From the NCBI GenBank assembly GCA_963576475.1, contig OY754970.1:28843091-28907090 (forward strand): DNA of 64,000 nt, given 5' to 3'. Shown here piece by piece: positions 20,801 to 32,188 of this stretch. Source of the DNA: Molanna angustata. Its lineage: Eukaryota > Arthropoda > Insecta > Trichoptera > Molannidae. Below the pieces are notes generated by a model, which saw nothing but the letters and a program-made list of their open reading frames with translations, had not been told where the DNA came from and did not search any database. Numbering within the stretch: the first letter of the stretch is position 1; each line of letters opens with the position of its first letter. The position numbers and the translations under genes were made by a program.

Positions 20801-23800
20801 GTTGCTCTTACCTACATACCAACCTATGATCATATTTTATTTTTTTTATTTTTTGCAAACTTGTATTATTTTATGTCAATCATAACGACAAAATGTAATA
20901 GGCCTTAATACTTGATGTTACTATTATATTGTACTATGTCTTAACGCTGTTTTTTGTCCAACTTTAACATAAATAAATAAATATCGATGACGCCATGTAC
21001 CTACTTTTTTATATGGAGATAACTACAATAACATTATTCTTCATTTATCTTATGTTTATATTATGAAGTGTTCAATTTCATTGAGTTTATGTGATCTTTT
21101 GTTTATCATTGATCTTTTTATGATATATCCACGAGAATTAAAACGAGATTGAAAAAAATCTGTGTGCGACGCGAAATACTGTCCGTTCGTATGTAATGCA
21201 AGTACTTGTACCTATCCGTCTTGATTGGGTTAAGGTAACAATTATTGTAGTTTAAAAAATATCTGTAAGCAGAGCCATATAAATAAATATCAAAGTACTT
21301 CTTTGGACGCCTTCAACAAAAAATTGCTATCCCAAAACTGCAATTCATAGTTATTTTTCAAAGTAAGCCTTATAGTCTTAAACACATGGTAAAGTACGAT
21401 TATTCATCTTCTTAATGCAATATAGCAACATGTTTTAACGTCTTTTCCAACTGTCAATTTGTTCAGGAGAACTTTGTTCTCTTAACATATCGACAATGTA
21501 TCAAGCCAGAATACGCGAGAATTGTATGGAGAGGTCTACTTTTTTCACGGCTTTTCCAACTTTGAAGTCAAAAAACACCAACTTAGAGGCTTCGCAGCAT
21601 ATATGTTCCATACACGGATTTACTCAGAATTCGGAGTAGAACATTTCGTGTGTCTGTGTGTGTGTGTGTCTGTGTGTGTCTGTGTGTCTGTGTGTGTGTC
21701 CGTCCCCCCCTTATAACTTTTGATCCGCTCAATTTACAGAGCCTAAAATTTCAGAATATATAAACAGTTACAGGTCTACAAAACTTTTATACTCGGAATT
21801 TTAAATTTTTGTTTTAGTCAGGGGTTATCAACTTTTGAATTTTTATTTTATTTTTCCATATATCTCAGAAACCATAAACGCTAGAACGCTGAAAATTGGT
21901 ACAAACATAGACAAATACAAAATCTCAAATTAGTTTTTTCAAAAAAATTCCAGGGTTTCTCAAACATTTTTTATTAAGAAAAATATTTTTTTTATGATAA
22001 ATTTATGAGTTTAACTGCCTATATTTCCAAAACTTTTACAATTATCGAAAAAAGCCGAAACACCCCAACTAGATAATTTAATTTTCTATAAAAAATATTA
22101 ACATTGTAGTAGAAGATCTCAATTTTTTTTTAACAATTTTTTTAAAAATTGAATTTAGTGACGACATCGCTTCATACATTTTGTATGGCAGTCGCCTATA
22201 CACAATATGTAAGAAGACTTAATAGTTTGATACTTCATCTCCAAACATACATACATACCATCATGCTATATGCATATTCTGGGTAGGAAAAAGGATCTTC
22301 CTCCATACTATCCTATCTTGACATACATACCTACATATGTTGTATAGAAAACAAAATATCTGAAAATATTCAATAATTTGTATCTATGGGTTTATAGTTT
22401 GGTACATATTCTTCAACTATACATACTATCGCTATCGACAGTTGGATCTCATGTGTTACATGCAACTAGTTTTTATCTATGTCTTCTATTTTCATACTTC
22501 CATGTTACCAATATTGATAGTAAAAGTATGTCATTTATTTATTTAATATTGGTTCTCGGGCAACTAACAGGTACTATGTCAAATATTAATTTAACACGCA
22601 CCCAATAACAAATTGCCACATTTCGGAGACTTACGATATTAATCGTCTCATAGATCCAGACTGAAAACACAATTAAAAACTGTGTCTCCACCGGGAATCG
22701 AACCCAGGACATTGCATCAGCAGTCAGATACTTAACCAACTGAGCCACGAAGGCCAACAGAGTGTGATAAGTCCTATTAGTATAATCAGGCGGGCAACCC
22801 AAAACAGTCCAACCAGAAGAAAAATAAAAAGAGCCATATTCTTGTCTTTGAATTGTTTCAAACAGTGGGCACGCAAATTATGTCTACTTAAATAAAAAAT
22901 AATATTGTGTAATTTTAAGTTTAGTAGATGCTGTTATTTGTTTGGTACTGTAATTTTGGTATCTATGTCAAAAATTGGATAGGTCAATAGCCTTACCCAG
23001 GGACCCTATTTTGGTTTCAATAGAATATGTCCGCATATGATAATTATCTATCGTTGTCTATGGTTTTTCTATCAACGTGCCATTATCTACTGATTTTCAA
23101 TAAGAAGCGTATTTTGGTTTTTCTAATAGATATTACAACGCCGTAGATAATTTATCTACTGGGTGTAGCAGTAGTTCAGCTGTCAAAAAGAGCTCTTGTA
23201 CGGTTTTGTGTAATACACTTGTGACTTCTCTATAATGCACTTACTCTATATACTTGCGTTTTTTTTTAATTGTTTATGTATATAAGTAGTTTTTTTTTAC
23301 TGTTATGAAAAATAATTTATTGTGAACATATAATATTCATTTTAATGTTGGTACTAATATCGGGTGTTTTCAATTATCTACGACGCTCGAAAATAAGCTT
23401 TTTCCGAAGTAGTAGATAATTTAATGTGCACAATCCTTGCATGCGATAAATTATCTATTGAAATGAAAATAGGGTCCCTGTTGTTACCTATATGATATTC
23501 ATGTTTGTATGAGGTGTGTTATCAATTTAATAAATAAAATATATTTGATTGCAGTCCTGTTGATATAAGAAGACACATTGCTTGTGAGTATTGTGACACA
23601 ACTGTTACAGGGGGCTATGACACAGAATTGAATCAGGTATTAATGACTCATTTATGTTAATTTTATGTTGAAAACGGTACTGTTTTTTATGTATTTGTAA
23701 TAAGTAAATTTCAATAAGTGAATAAATGTAATAAATTATAGTCTTAATTATTATTTGCGACTTGACTATAATCCGACACTTAGTTAGTTAGTCGAAACTG

Positions 23801-26800
23801 TAGTAAGGCTGATAAATTTAATCAATGATTTTCTATGCATCGAACGGTCTCAGTTGCATATTCATGTATATTAATTTTTGAGCTACTAAAGAAATTATGT
23901 GAATTAATTATGAATATATCGTCCCAATGCCTTTATAATATTTTGTTTAAATTCTTGTCATCTGATTTGTACAAAAATAGTTTATGTAATTGATAAAAAT
24001 GATTATTTAATACTTGTGTCTTTTTATAGATTGTTGTTTGCCAAAATATGTGCAGTGAAGGTATGATTCAAGGAGTTCTAACCCATGAAATGATACACAT
24101 GTTTGACTACTGCAATAATAATTTGGACTTCAAGAACATTAATCATTTGGCTTGTACAGAAATAAGAGCTGCTAATTTAAGTCATTGTTCATTTATGAGT
24201 GCTTGGACTCAAGGAGATGCCAGTTTTATCAATGTTAAGAAAGCGCATGAGGTATTTTTTCTGACACTTTTGTTTGTATTCTTTTTTATGGCACTGTCTT
24301 TTTATATTTTTGGTTTAAGTAGAAGGTACAACTAATAAAGAAGGTACTATTTTTAAATAGTGCCAGAATTTTTTTTCTTTTAATATTAGTCTAAGATTCG
24401 AATTCAATACAACCTGCATCCATTTGATTAATGGATGAAAAGTATTCTATATAAAATTTAGTTTGTTAATAAATATATCGCGAGTGGTTTGTCTAAAAAA
24501 TTCCTGACTTTTTTTTTAAACATTACACTCATTAGTTTAATGAACATATTTTATACCAATCAAAAGTATTAACCACTTTAATGTATGCCAGTGAAACATG
24601 GATGTGGCAAAAGACGCATGAAAGTATCTAGAATAAATGCTGTGGAAATGAGATCACTAAGAAGAATAGTAATAGAACGATATATGATAGAATAAAAAAT
24701 GAGAACATAAGGAGGGAATGCAAGATGAAGAAGAGTATTATAAATAAAATGAAAGTGAATTCCTTGAGGTGGTTTGGACGTATTGAAAGAATGAATGATG
24801 AACGACTGACCAAAAAAATATACATGGGTGTAAGAGATGGAGTGAATAGTAGGGGCCGCCCCAGAAAAGGATGGCATGACCATGTGAATGATATTTTGAA
24901 AGAAGGAAATATAAGAAGCTTGAATAATCGACGAGCATGTATGAGACGATGCATGGATGTAAAGGAAGCTAGGAATGTATGCAAAAATAGAGGAGTATGG
25001 CGCTCGGTTCTCTCTGCTTACCCCGTAAGGGATATGGCGTGATGGTGTGTATGTATGTATGTAAAAGTATTAAGCTTATAGAATATGGAAACGTTGGGAT
25101 ATCTATTTTTTTCTGGTGCAACTATTGGGTTGGCAAGTATAAACAGGAAAGTTGATAATAGTAATTTACACCCATCTGTTTAGTAAATAAATCTTATATC
25201 AAAATAAACACTATTTCATTGTGAACATGATGGTATAGGATTTTCTACAAAAAATATGATTTGAATGACGGTTGGCGAGCTTTAGAAAGCAAAATTTTGG
25301 TATGAATGATAATGTGTGACAAAGAGGTCCAAGCGAACTATTCCGTGCGACAGTAGAGTTCACAACATTGCAGCTGCAGACCTTTTCGAAATCTTCTAAA
25401 TTAAAGGATCAAAATTTTACTTCCAATGAATCAGATCCGGAATTATCCAATTATCCCGAGTGGATATTAGTGGATCTAGTGGATATATATATTTTTTAAC
25501 ATACTAAATTTGATATAAAATATAATTAAAATAAATATCTTAGTGTCAACCACATTTGAGTATTTTTATGTCGACTAGTTTCGGAGACGTAACCGCTCCT
25601 TCGTCTGGACAGACTTATACTAAACTTACTATGTACGTATGAAATGTGTGCATAAAACTATGGATCAAAAAGTTGATGGGCGGAGTTTAAATTGTTAGAA
25701 GCAGGGGCTGTCAATGGAAAGATTCTAAGGCCTCCAAATTATCTAATATTAAACCCTCTTTATTGATATGTAATATTTTATAACCCGTTTGACTATTATA
25801 GGAATGACTATTTTCAATCAAATGATTGGCAAATTCTGAAAAATTATTACTCTTCAAGCATCGCATATGTTCCCTTATTCTAATGTCGAAATTTCTGCCA
25901 CTTTTACTGATATAAAATGCTTGACAATCATCACAATTCAATGTATAAGCCCCAGGATTACTCATTAAAGTGTTCTTGTTTTTATTATTTTTTTTAAAAA
26001 CATTCCTAAACTATTATTATGACGAAGGAGCGGTTACGTCTCCGAAACTAGTTGACATAAAAATACTCAAACGTGGTTGACACTAAGATATTTATTTATT
26101 TTAATTATATTAGTTAAAATTTGCCACAAGCTGCAACGTATAAAGATATGATATAAAATACTTTGCATCCATTAAACAGATAAGTGCAGGTCGTTTCTAT
26201 GTCGGATCCTCTATTATAATCTCAGACCAATGATCAATCACATGTCTTTTCTTTGATGACGCATATATTCCAATCTCCAAAATATATTGTTAAATCTGTT
26301 TGTCACTATCTTTGAAATTGGTACTAACAGTATCATATACCTTCATGGTACTATCTTTTGGGTCAAATTTGCTTATGAATTCTTATTAAAAAATAAGTAT
26401 TCCTAGAGCTTTGATCAATGCTTTCCAATCGCTTCAGCAACCATTTTGTGGCTTTATGGTCTTATGTTTTAAATATTTGATGATTTATTTATGATAGATG
26501 ACTGTGGTAAAATAAAAATTTATCATTTATTTTTTATATTTATAGAAAATCATTTATGTTACATAAAGTAACATCTACACATACTGATATAAAATTATGA
26601 TTATTGATTTGAAACTTGAAATTTCCAGGAATGTGTAAAAACTAAAGCAGTCTATTCAGTATTAGCCGTTAGAAAAGTTACAATGGAAGAAGCAGTTGAA
26701 GCTGTGGAAAAAGTATTTCCTAAATGTTATGCAGATTTAGAGCCCATTGGTAGAAGATTACGTAGAAACTCGAAAGACATCCAGAAGGCTGTTATAGAAG

Positions 26801-26829
26801 GGCATATGTACGGATATGATATTAATTAG
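17715..26829 (+). CDS. Mitochondrial inner-membrane protease ATP23 homologue, five exons
   Basis: Joined exons 17715-17895, 19221-19266, 23555-23636, 24030-24251 and 26629-26829 keep frame and give 243 aa, close to the human length of about 246. ATP23 (XRCC6BP1) is a zinc metalloprotease of the mitochondrial intermembrane space; in yeast it also helps assemble the F1Fo ATP synthase. The zinc site HEMIH in GVLTHEMIHMFDYC is the HExxH motif. The downstream block NHLACTEIRAANLS is the family signature. A Cys pair, CEYCDTTVTGG, precedes it, and LAVRKVTMEEAVEAVEKVF follows. I chose Met 17715 because it opens the only in-frame exon upstream. An AATAAA lies near 26895. Introns 1, 2 and 4 are packed with transposon debris, but no exon is hit. 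It looks functional. Confidence 0.93.
17936..18114. repeat. Palindromic MITE, copy 2
   Basis: Near-identical to the foldback at 446-625. It sits 40 bp inside ATP23 intron 1, just after the donor. Its right terminus has decayed (ACTCAGGGCC instead of ACTTGGGGGC). Confidence 0.8.
18126..18260 (+). repeat. Copy of a short dispersed MITE-like repeat
   Basis: Contains GTCGCCAAATAACTTGAA, then AGCCGAGAAGGG, then CGCAACCGGAA. The same order occurs at 38475-38605. Related inverted ends occur at 35158-35294 and 50926-51057. Confidence 0.6.
18932..19172. repeat. Pogo/Tigger-like MITE
   Basis: The ends CAGTACAATCTC and GAGATTGTACTA form inverted repeats with TA on both outer sides (18930-18931, 19173-19174). 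About 241 bp, non-coding, in ATP23 intron 1. The CAGT start and TA duplication point to a pogo-like or other Tc1/mariner-superfamily origin. Confidence 0.7.
19221..19266 (+). CDS. ATP23 exon 2 (46 bp)
   Basis: Acceptor TATTTTTCAG, donor GTAAGT. It encodes SPLVRLMMAALKTSG plus part of a Cys codon. Both phases fit exons 1 and 3, and the segment matches the conserved stretch just before the Cys pair. Confidence 0.85.
19672..19959 (+). mobile_element. tRNA-derived SINE
   Basis: The head resembles a tRNA gene, with an A-box-like GATAGCCCAGCGGT and a B box GGTTCGAATCC. An unrelated body and an A-rich GAAAGAAAGAAAAGA tail follow. It is flanked by a perfect 12-bp target duplication, AAACACTGAAAT (19660-19671 and 19960-19971). 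It lies in ATP23 intron 2. The fused body and target duplication rule out an ordinary tRNA gene. Confidence 0.92.
20245..20985 (+). pseudogene. 5'-truncated Jockey/CR1-like LINE, RT C-terminus
   Basis: The reading frame (20261-20725) starts with VRPILEYASPIWSPRY, a conserved stretch near the end of many LINE reverse transcriptases, followed by IERIQRLFIKYL. After the stop comes a T-rich 3' UTR and a tail of AAATAAATAAATA. The catalytic RT domain is missing, so this is a dead 3' fragment in ATP23 intron 2. Confidence 0.75.
21430..22480 (+). repeat. Unclassified interspersed repeat, copy 1
   Basis: Matches 51560-52110 in inverse orientation over several blocks, for example TTGTTCAGGAGAA, CTTAACATATCGACA, TCAGGGGTTATCAACTTT and GTTGGATCTCATG. 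It contains a TG-rich microsatellite (21650-21703). I see no coding region or terminal repeats. Confidence 0.6.
22552..22758 (-). mobile_element. tRNA-derived SINE, second family, copy 1
   Basis: The minus strand begins GTTGGCCTTCGTGGCTCAGT (A box) and has GGGTTCGATTCCCGGTGGAG (B box). A unique body ends at GTTGCCCGAGAACC. A diverged copy lies at 39655-39871 in the same orientation. Confidence 0.85.
22998..23480. repeat. MITE with CAGGGACCCTATTTT ends
   Basis: The left end CAGGGACCCTATTTTGG and the right end AAAATAGGGTCCCTG are inverted. Inner copies of ATTATCTA-type words recur on both halves. 483 bp, non-coding, in ATP23 intron 2. The CAGGG start would fit a hAT-like family, but I cannot confirm the target duplication. 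Confidence 0.75.
23555..23636 (+). CDS. ATP23 exon 3
   Basis: Acceptor TTGATTGCAG, donor GTATTA. It encodes the Cys pair region, HIACEYCDTTVTGGYD. Confidence 0.9.
24030..24251 (+). CDS. ATP23 exon 4, catalytic
   Basis: Acceptor TTTTTATAG, donor GTATTT. It encodes the HEMIH zinc site and HLACTEIRAANLSHC. Confidence 0.93.
24576..25065 (+). pseudogene. LINE 3' end, RT C-terminal fragment
   Basis: Frames from 24576 (YASETWMW) and the ORF at 24725-25042 (SLRWFGRIERMNDERLTKKI, then GRPRKGWHDHV) match the tail of insect LINE polymerases. It ends with a GTATGTATGTATG tail. It is truncated at the 5' end and frameshifted, and sits in ATP23 intron 4. A relative lies at 47270-47600. Confidence 0.75.
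25566..25612 (-). ncRNA. Hammerhead-ribozyme-like motif (degenerate)
   Basis: The minus strand reads CAGACGA, a GGAG/CTCC stem, then GAAAC-TA-GTC, with a short outer stem GTC/GAC. This is the order of a type I hammerhead with a tiny stem III. One core base differs (CAGACGA for CUGANGA), so cleavage is unlikely here. Confidence 0.5.
25711..25965 (-). pseudogene. GIY-YIG endonuclease domain of a Penelope-like element
   Basis: The fragment reads GAYTLNCDDCQAFYISKSGR, matching the GIY...YIG pattern (here GAY and YIS), then IRIREHMR and a C-terminal LEALE. In Penelope-like elements this domain nicks target DNA and follows the RT. The frame stays open to about 26000 upstream. The RT is missing. 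Confidence 0.75.
26018..26062 (+). ncRNA. Second hammerhead-like motif, inverted copy
   Basis: Reads ATGACGA, GGAG/CTCC stem, GAAAC-TA-GTT, then GACATAAAA. The C3 position and the cleavage base differ from the consensus, in different places from the copy at 25566-25612. Confidence 0.45.
26629..26829 (+). CDS. ATP23 exon 5, terminal
   Basis: Acceptor GAAATTTCCAG. It encodes ECVKTKAVYSVLAVRKVTME and ends GHMYGYDIN-stop. Confidence 0.9.
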   Translation, partial: ECVKTKAVYSVLAVRKVTMEEAVEAVEKVFPKCYADLEPIGRRLRRNSKDIQKAVIEGHMYGYDIN

Positions 26830-26979
26830 AAAAAAAACAAGGTATTTATTGGTATTTATAGTGAATTTTGTAGATGTGGTATTGTTTATTTGTTGAATAA
26901 AAATAATTATTGTTACATTTGTTTTCTATTTCTCTGTACATTCAACAGATTTAATAAAATTTGTTTTCCCTTCATGTAG

Positions 26980-27189
26980 TGTATGTTTTCATTTACATTC
27001 AATCAATTATTTGTTGATATTTTGTTATATCAAAGATTAAAAATATATAAACCTATTAGGATTGTTGCTGATGCACATTTTTTTAAACCAGCTGATTCTG
27101 ATATTGCTTTACCATTGACATCAGCGGAGGATGCTTATTTTCACTTTTATCTTGAAAAATCAGGCAAGTATATTTATTTCCAAAAGTAA
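26980..27189 (+). CDS. Unassigned ORF, possible exon
   Basis: I do not recognise this protein. An acceptor-like CCCTTCATGTAG precedes 26980. The frame is open for about 70 residues with fairly balanced composition (IRIVADAHFFKPADSDIALP, then SAEDAYFHFYLEKSG). A possible donor, AA|GTATAT, lies near the end. It begins 150 bp after the ATP23 stop on the same strand. It could be an exon of an uncharacterised gene or chance; I found no partner exon. Confidence 0.3.
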   Translation, partial: CMFSFTFNQLFVDILLYQRLKIYKPIRIVADAHFFKPADSDIALPLTSAEDAYFHFYLEKSGKYIYFQK

Positions 27190-27339
27190 CATTAGTTTTC
27201 CTTGGTATTGAAACAAATATTATGTTTTAATAATTTTGTGACTTAGTAAAAAAAATCAATCTTATATGTACTAGTTAAATAAAAACTTGCAAGCGAAAAC
27301 AACATGTGTCATAAGCCCCGTCCCCTCTGTAGTCGTATA

Positions 27340-27432
27340 ACAACTCAAACATCAGCATCAAACAATGTGGATGCTGATGTTACACGGATGCTGATGCTGA
27401 TGTTCCACAGATGCTGATGTTCACAACAACAC
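27340..27432. repeat. Short GATGCTGATG repeat tract
   Basis: Several imperfect copies of GATGCTGATGTTC in direct order, preceded by an inverted CATCAGCATC. Confidence 0.6.
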
Positions 27433-27931
27433 TGGTACCTATTTATAATCATTTGAAATTATGTATACATATTTTGAATTTCTCATATTCAAATCTAGTC
27501 CACGAATATTGAATATGATAATTATTTTTCACAAGAAACATAAAGATTTTTCTAAGTACCTATTATATAAAGTGTGATTTGTGTCAATAAAACTCATTTT
27601 GGTCAGTATAATTTTGACACACATACATAATTATCAATATAAATAAAATTTTCCTTGGCATAGAAAAGAACTTGAATACTCAAAAAATAAACCATAATTT
27701 TATAATAATTTTTTTGCGAGCCAGTTTAAATAAATTATTATTACAAGACAATAATAATATTATCAATTTTGTAATGTCATAAAAATACAAAGATCTTTTC
27801 AGTCAGTTAAAGTCTCAAGGGAATGATACCATTTTACAAAAGAAAATGTATGAACTGTTTTTAAATATATTTATTTAAGATATTGTACATAATAAAATTG
27901 CACTTAAAGGGACATTTGATTTAGATGAAAA

Positions 27932-28133
<202 letters not shown>

Positions 28134-28160
28134 AACTTTTAGGTTTTCACGGGTATAAGA

Positions 28161-29068
28161 TGAAAAAGAATTTTCTGGGTTAACCCGTGTCAGATAGTCC
28201 TGAGAAGGACTGTTTAAGACCTGACGTTTCGCCCGAATATCATCGGGCATTGTCGAAGGAACGCAACGAAAACCGAGCGAGAACGAACGCGCGCGAAACA
28301 CGACCGCACACACCTAAGGCTTTCCGTCAAGTGAGAAGCGCCAGTCTATGCATGAGCGCAGAGGTAGCGAGCGGGTAGGTTCCCCTCCCCCCTCTACCCC
28401 TTCACTCCCCGCACCTATTAGCTATTTGTTCTATTATTTGTACCGTTAAGCCGACTTTGCGAACGAGTTGTCATTTTAATAGTGGGTTTTTCAAATATTG
28501 TTTGTTTTGTTATGTGTGGAGGTATTGAATTTCTAATTATTACTTTAGTTTTATGAGTATTACTATCTAGAATATTTGTCCATGTTTGAGGAATTCTTAT
28601 CGATTCTTATCAATTCTTATCAGAAATGACGCGATAAGAATTCCTCAAACATGGACAAATATTCTAGATAGTAATACTCATAAAACTAAAGTAATAATTA
28701 GAAATTCAATACCTCCACACATAACAAAACAAACAATATTTGAAAAACCCACTATTAAAATGACAACTCGTTCGCAAAGTCGGCTTAACGGTACAAATAA
28801 TAGAACAAATAGCTAATAGGTGCGGGGAGTGAAGGGGTAGAGGGGGGAGGGGAACCTACCCGCTCGCTACCTCTGCGCTCATGCATAGACTGGCGCTTCT
28901 CACTTGACGGAAAGCCTTAGGTGTGTGCGGTCGTGTTTCGCGCGCGTTCGTTCTCGCTCGGTTTTCGTTGCGTTCCTTCGACAATGCCCGATGATATTCG
29001 GGCGAAACGTCAGGTCTTAAACAGTCCTTCTCAGGACTATCTGACACGGGTTAACCCAGAAAATTCTT

Positions 29069-29073
<5 letters not shown>
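28161..29073. mobile_element. Foldback element with 443-bp arms inside a (TA)n tract
   Basis: The left arm 28161-28603 and right arm 28631-29073 are inverted copies with no net indel, around a 27-bp loop. The outer part is GC-rich and contains GCCCGA-TGATAT-TCGGGC followed by GAAACGTC. The inner part is AT-rich. The layout of two terminal sequences head to head resembles the Penelope-like remnants elsewhere here. ORFs in it are duplicates on both strands. Confidence 0.8.

Positions 29074-29143
<70 letters not shown>
29074..29143. repeat. (TA)n microsatellite, short
   Basis: About 70 bp of TA repeat directly abutting the foldback, probably the other half of the tract into which it inserted. 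Confidence 0.95.
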
Positions 29144-29144
<1 letters not shown>

Positions 29145-31966
29145 CATTTGAAGGTAAGTACATACTGTCTTTTTGTAAGTTTTGTGCTATTTCTAAAATA
29201 AAATACTAATATAATACATAGATGCTTGGTGATATATATGATATGATTGTAAGAGTATTGATTTAACGTGTTTTTAAAGCACTTGCGTGTGGATGGAGAA
29301 TAACATTGTTTAAATGTTTATAGAACATCTTAATATTTAATATCGTATTGTTTTCACTTCAACAATATTTTGCTTTTTGGCACTTCAAAAAGTTTATAGT
29401 ACTTTTCACTCATTGAAATACCATTATGATCACAACCTTCCTCATATATCAAATTATTTTAAATTCTTATTTACAAATTTATATACATAACACTATTTAA
29501 AATCACAAATTTTATTATGTATATTAGCACTTTATAAAGCATTGTTTTTATGATATAGTTATCTATATTTTAGGTTTTTTTTTTAATATTTTAGGAATCA
29601 AATTTTTATAATTAAATATCACTGTCCACTGAAGGCACATATTGTCATAATTATTTAATTTTCAATTGGTGGTCAAAAGATTGTATTAAAGATTGATCAT
29701 TATTTTTTGTTTTTATTAAATCGAAGAGTTTGACTGAATAAAAATTCTATTTTATTTTATTTGGGAATATTAACTGTTTTAGATAAAAAATAAGACACGT
29801 AAAATTAGACCAATTAAAGGATGTTAAATAAATAAAAATAAATATTTCACTGATTAATCTATAGAAATTATTTGACAATCACGAAATGCACTTTGGTAAA
29901 GGGTGGTGAGAAGGGAAGACGAAGGAAAAAAGGAGAATGAATAAGGAGAAAGAGTAGAAAGTAGTTTAAAGTCATCTGTTGAGTATGTGACATGGTATTC
30001 CATACTTGTTTAATCACTTGTACAGTTGAATTAAAAATGTCAGTCTGATTAAAGTTTGAGTTGAAGGAGGAGAGAAAGTGTGCTTTTCAGGTTTGTATTG
30101 CATCGAGGAAGATAAAAGGCATTAGATTGTCTGCTGTTGCGAGATGGAGTGTGAAATGTTAGTCGTTGAAGAACGTCATAGCTATTATAGAACTGCATCC
30201 ACTATAGTTCTTCGGTGTGCTAATGGTTGTAGATTAAAGAACTCACATGAGTCTTCATTATTATTATGAGATCAAAAAAAGCGAAAGTTTAGGTACCTTA
30301 AGAATCTGTTTTGAACACTTTTATATAAACAGCATAGCCTCGGTTCCATACCTGAGATGCATATTCAAGAATACTACGAACGTATGAGAAATAGTGTTTT
30401 AAAAGTCCTGAGATTTCTGTTTTTGTTTCTTAAAACTATAGATTAGGAACAGTAATAGTAATCGCTCAATAATGGTGTTACCCTTTTCCCTGGTAGTAAA
30501 ATAAATTCCTGAGGCAGTGACATTGTTATTTTTAGGGAATACTTAATTATGGCTGTCTTTCAGTTTCACTAACATCATAATTTAGTTTAGAATTCAGCAA
30601 TTAGTATTCTCAATAATAGAACTCTCTGTTCTAGTAGTGAAAAATAGAAGCAGGAATTTAAAAATTAACATATATAATGAAAGCTACGTAGAAAGATAAT
30701 AGAGTATAAAAATGTAACCTAGACTGTTATTCCAATGAACCCTTCAATCGATAATTCAAAGACATTATTGTTTCAGTAAGGTTTATATTTATAATGAGTT
30801 TAAATATTTAATTAATAGTAAAGATTTATTTATTTTAATTCTTTACACTTGTTTTTTATTTTTTATGTGCGACCGACACCCGCTTCACTGGGAACATACC
30901 CGTGTCGGAGCGAGTATCAAAATGACATTTATTAATTACATCACAAATGTACCTTAAAAATAACACATAAAATAACTCATAAAATTATTATGAGTTATTT
31001 CATATTATCTTCTGTATTTGTGTCAAATATAATTTACATTTATATATTGGATAAATAATCTCATTGGTGTTAAATACTGAAAGGGTTCATTAAAGTTATA
31101 AAATTTTGAAAATGTTTTTAATGAATATTAAAAGATTTTTTTTATGAAAATGGGTATAGTACTTTGTAATTGTTTGAAAACAATCAAAAATGTGTCTTTC
31201 GGTAAAGAAAAATATACTAGGCAATTCAAAATTCATCCCTGAATAATTTTAGAGGCTACATAAGATGAAATATTAATGTAATGATTTTGATAAGGAAAAA
31301 TGTCCCAAAAAGGAGTTAAATTTTAGTGGGAGAATATATATGTACATAATGTAAGTATGTTTAATAATATATTCTTTCTCACAATATGATTTCTTATTCT
31401 GTAGGTAGACTATTTTATTTTACGGACTATATTATCTAATGCCTCTAAATTCTTATTAAATTTTCCATATTAACTCCATTTTTACTTGTATTAATCAACT
31501 TCCCCAATCTTCAATATTTAGATGTATTTAATATATTTGAATTAAACAAGGCAACATAATTTTCTGGCAAAAGGCACATCAGTGGTTAAGACTGAAATTA
31601 TTAAAAGCAAATATTTATTCTTCTATCATGGTTTTAATATCAAAATTAATAAATATATTTTATAAAAAAGAAAATATTATTTTATTATATTGATTTGAGT
31701 GTTTAGCTTTATTAAATATTTTTATTATTGATGTTTTAATATTTTTATTTATTTGTAACAATCAAGTATAAAATAATTATGTGTTTTTAAGTGTTTGAAA
31801 AATATCATTTAAATTTGAGGATGTTTGCAGTGATTTTTTTGTATTAAATTCTAATTAATATGCGATAAAAATATTTATAAAACCCTGTATAGAGATATGC
31901 TTACATATTAATATTATATTTATTAATTTAAAGAAAAAATCCTGCATCGTGGACTAATTGTTAGGG
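29144..31966. other. No gene seen; 3' flank of the channel gene
   Basis: AT-rich sequence with no exon-like frame. The part nearest 31966 should hold the channel's 3' UTR and poly(A) signal. A small GC-rich hairpin-like word (CCGACACCCGC ... CCCGTGTCGG) lies near 30884-30920. Confidence 0.4.
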
Positions 31967-32188
31967 TCATTGTTTCATTTGTTGATTTGATGCGTTGAGG
32001 TAGATTATCCAATAGACTGTGGCGAAAAGGAAGAAGCATATTGGAAAGACAATCAGAGAGACTTGATCCACCATGCCCCTCTGTGATCCACAGTATAAGA
32101 CTGCTTGTTGGGCAACTGCCCTGAACCTCGCACCTCTGGCTGCTTCTCTGGCTGCCTGTGCTGCTTCTGGATTTTCCATTGATGCCTC
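31967..32188 (-). CDS. Channel terminal exon (M4)
   Basis: Acceptor TTTGATATTAG. It encodes an Ala/Arg-rich loop end, then VSLIVFPICFFLFATVYWII and stop. Confidence 0.88.
   Translation of the reverse strand, partial: EASMENPEAAQAAREAARGARFRAVAQQAVLYCGSQRGMVDQVSLIVFPICFFLFATVYWIIYLNASNQQMKQ

Larger units (their letters stand above)
25518..26112 (-). mobile_element. Penelope-like element remnant with inverted terminal copies
   Basis: Arms at 25520-25612 and 26018-26110 are inverted copies of the same terminal sequence. Between them lies a minus-strand GIY-YIG reading frame. Terminal repeats in inverted array are common for Penelope-like elements. No reverse transcriptase remains. In ATP23 intron 4. 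Confidence 0.75.

Noticed and set aside
28161..29073. A true hammerhead ribozyme in the foldback (GATGA ... GAAACGTC)
   Set aside because: The segment between GATGA and GAAAC forms no stem II; GATGA is itself in the loop of a GCCCGA/TCGGGC hairpin. Only the word is similar.
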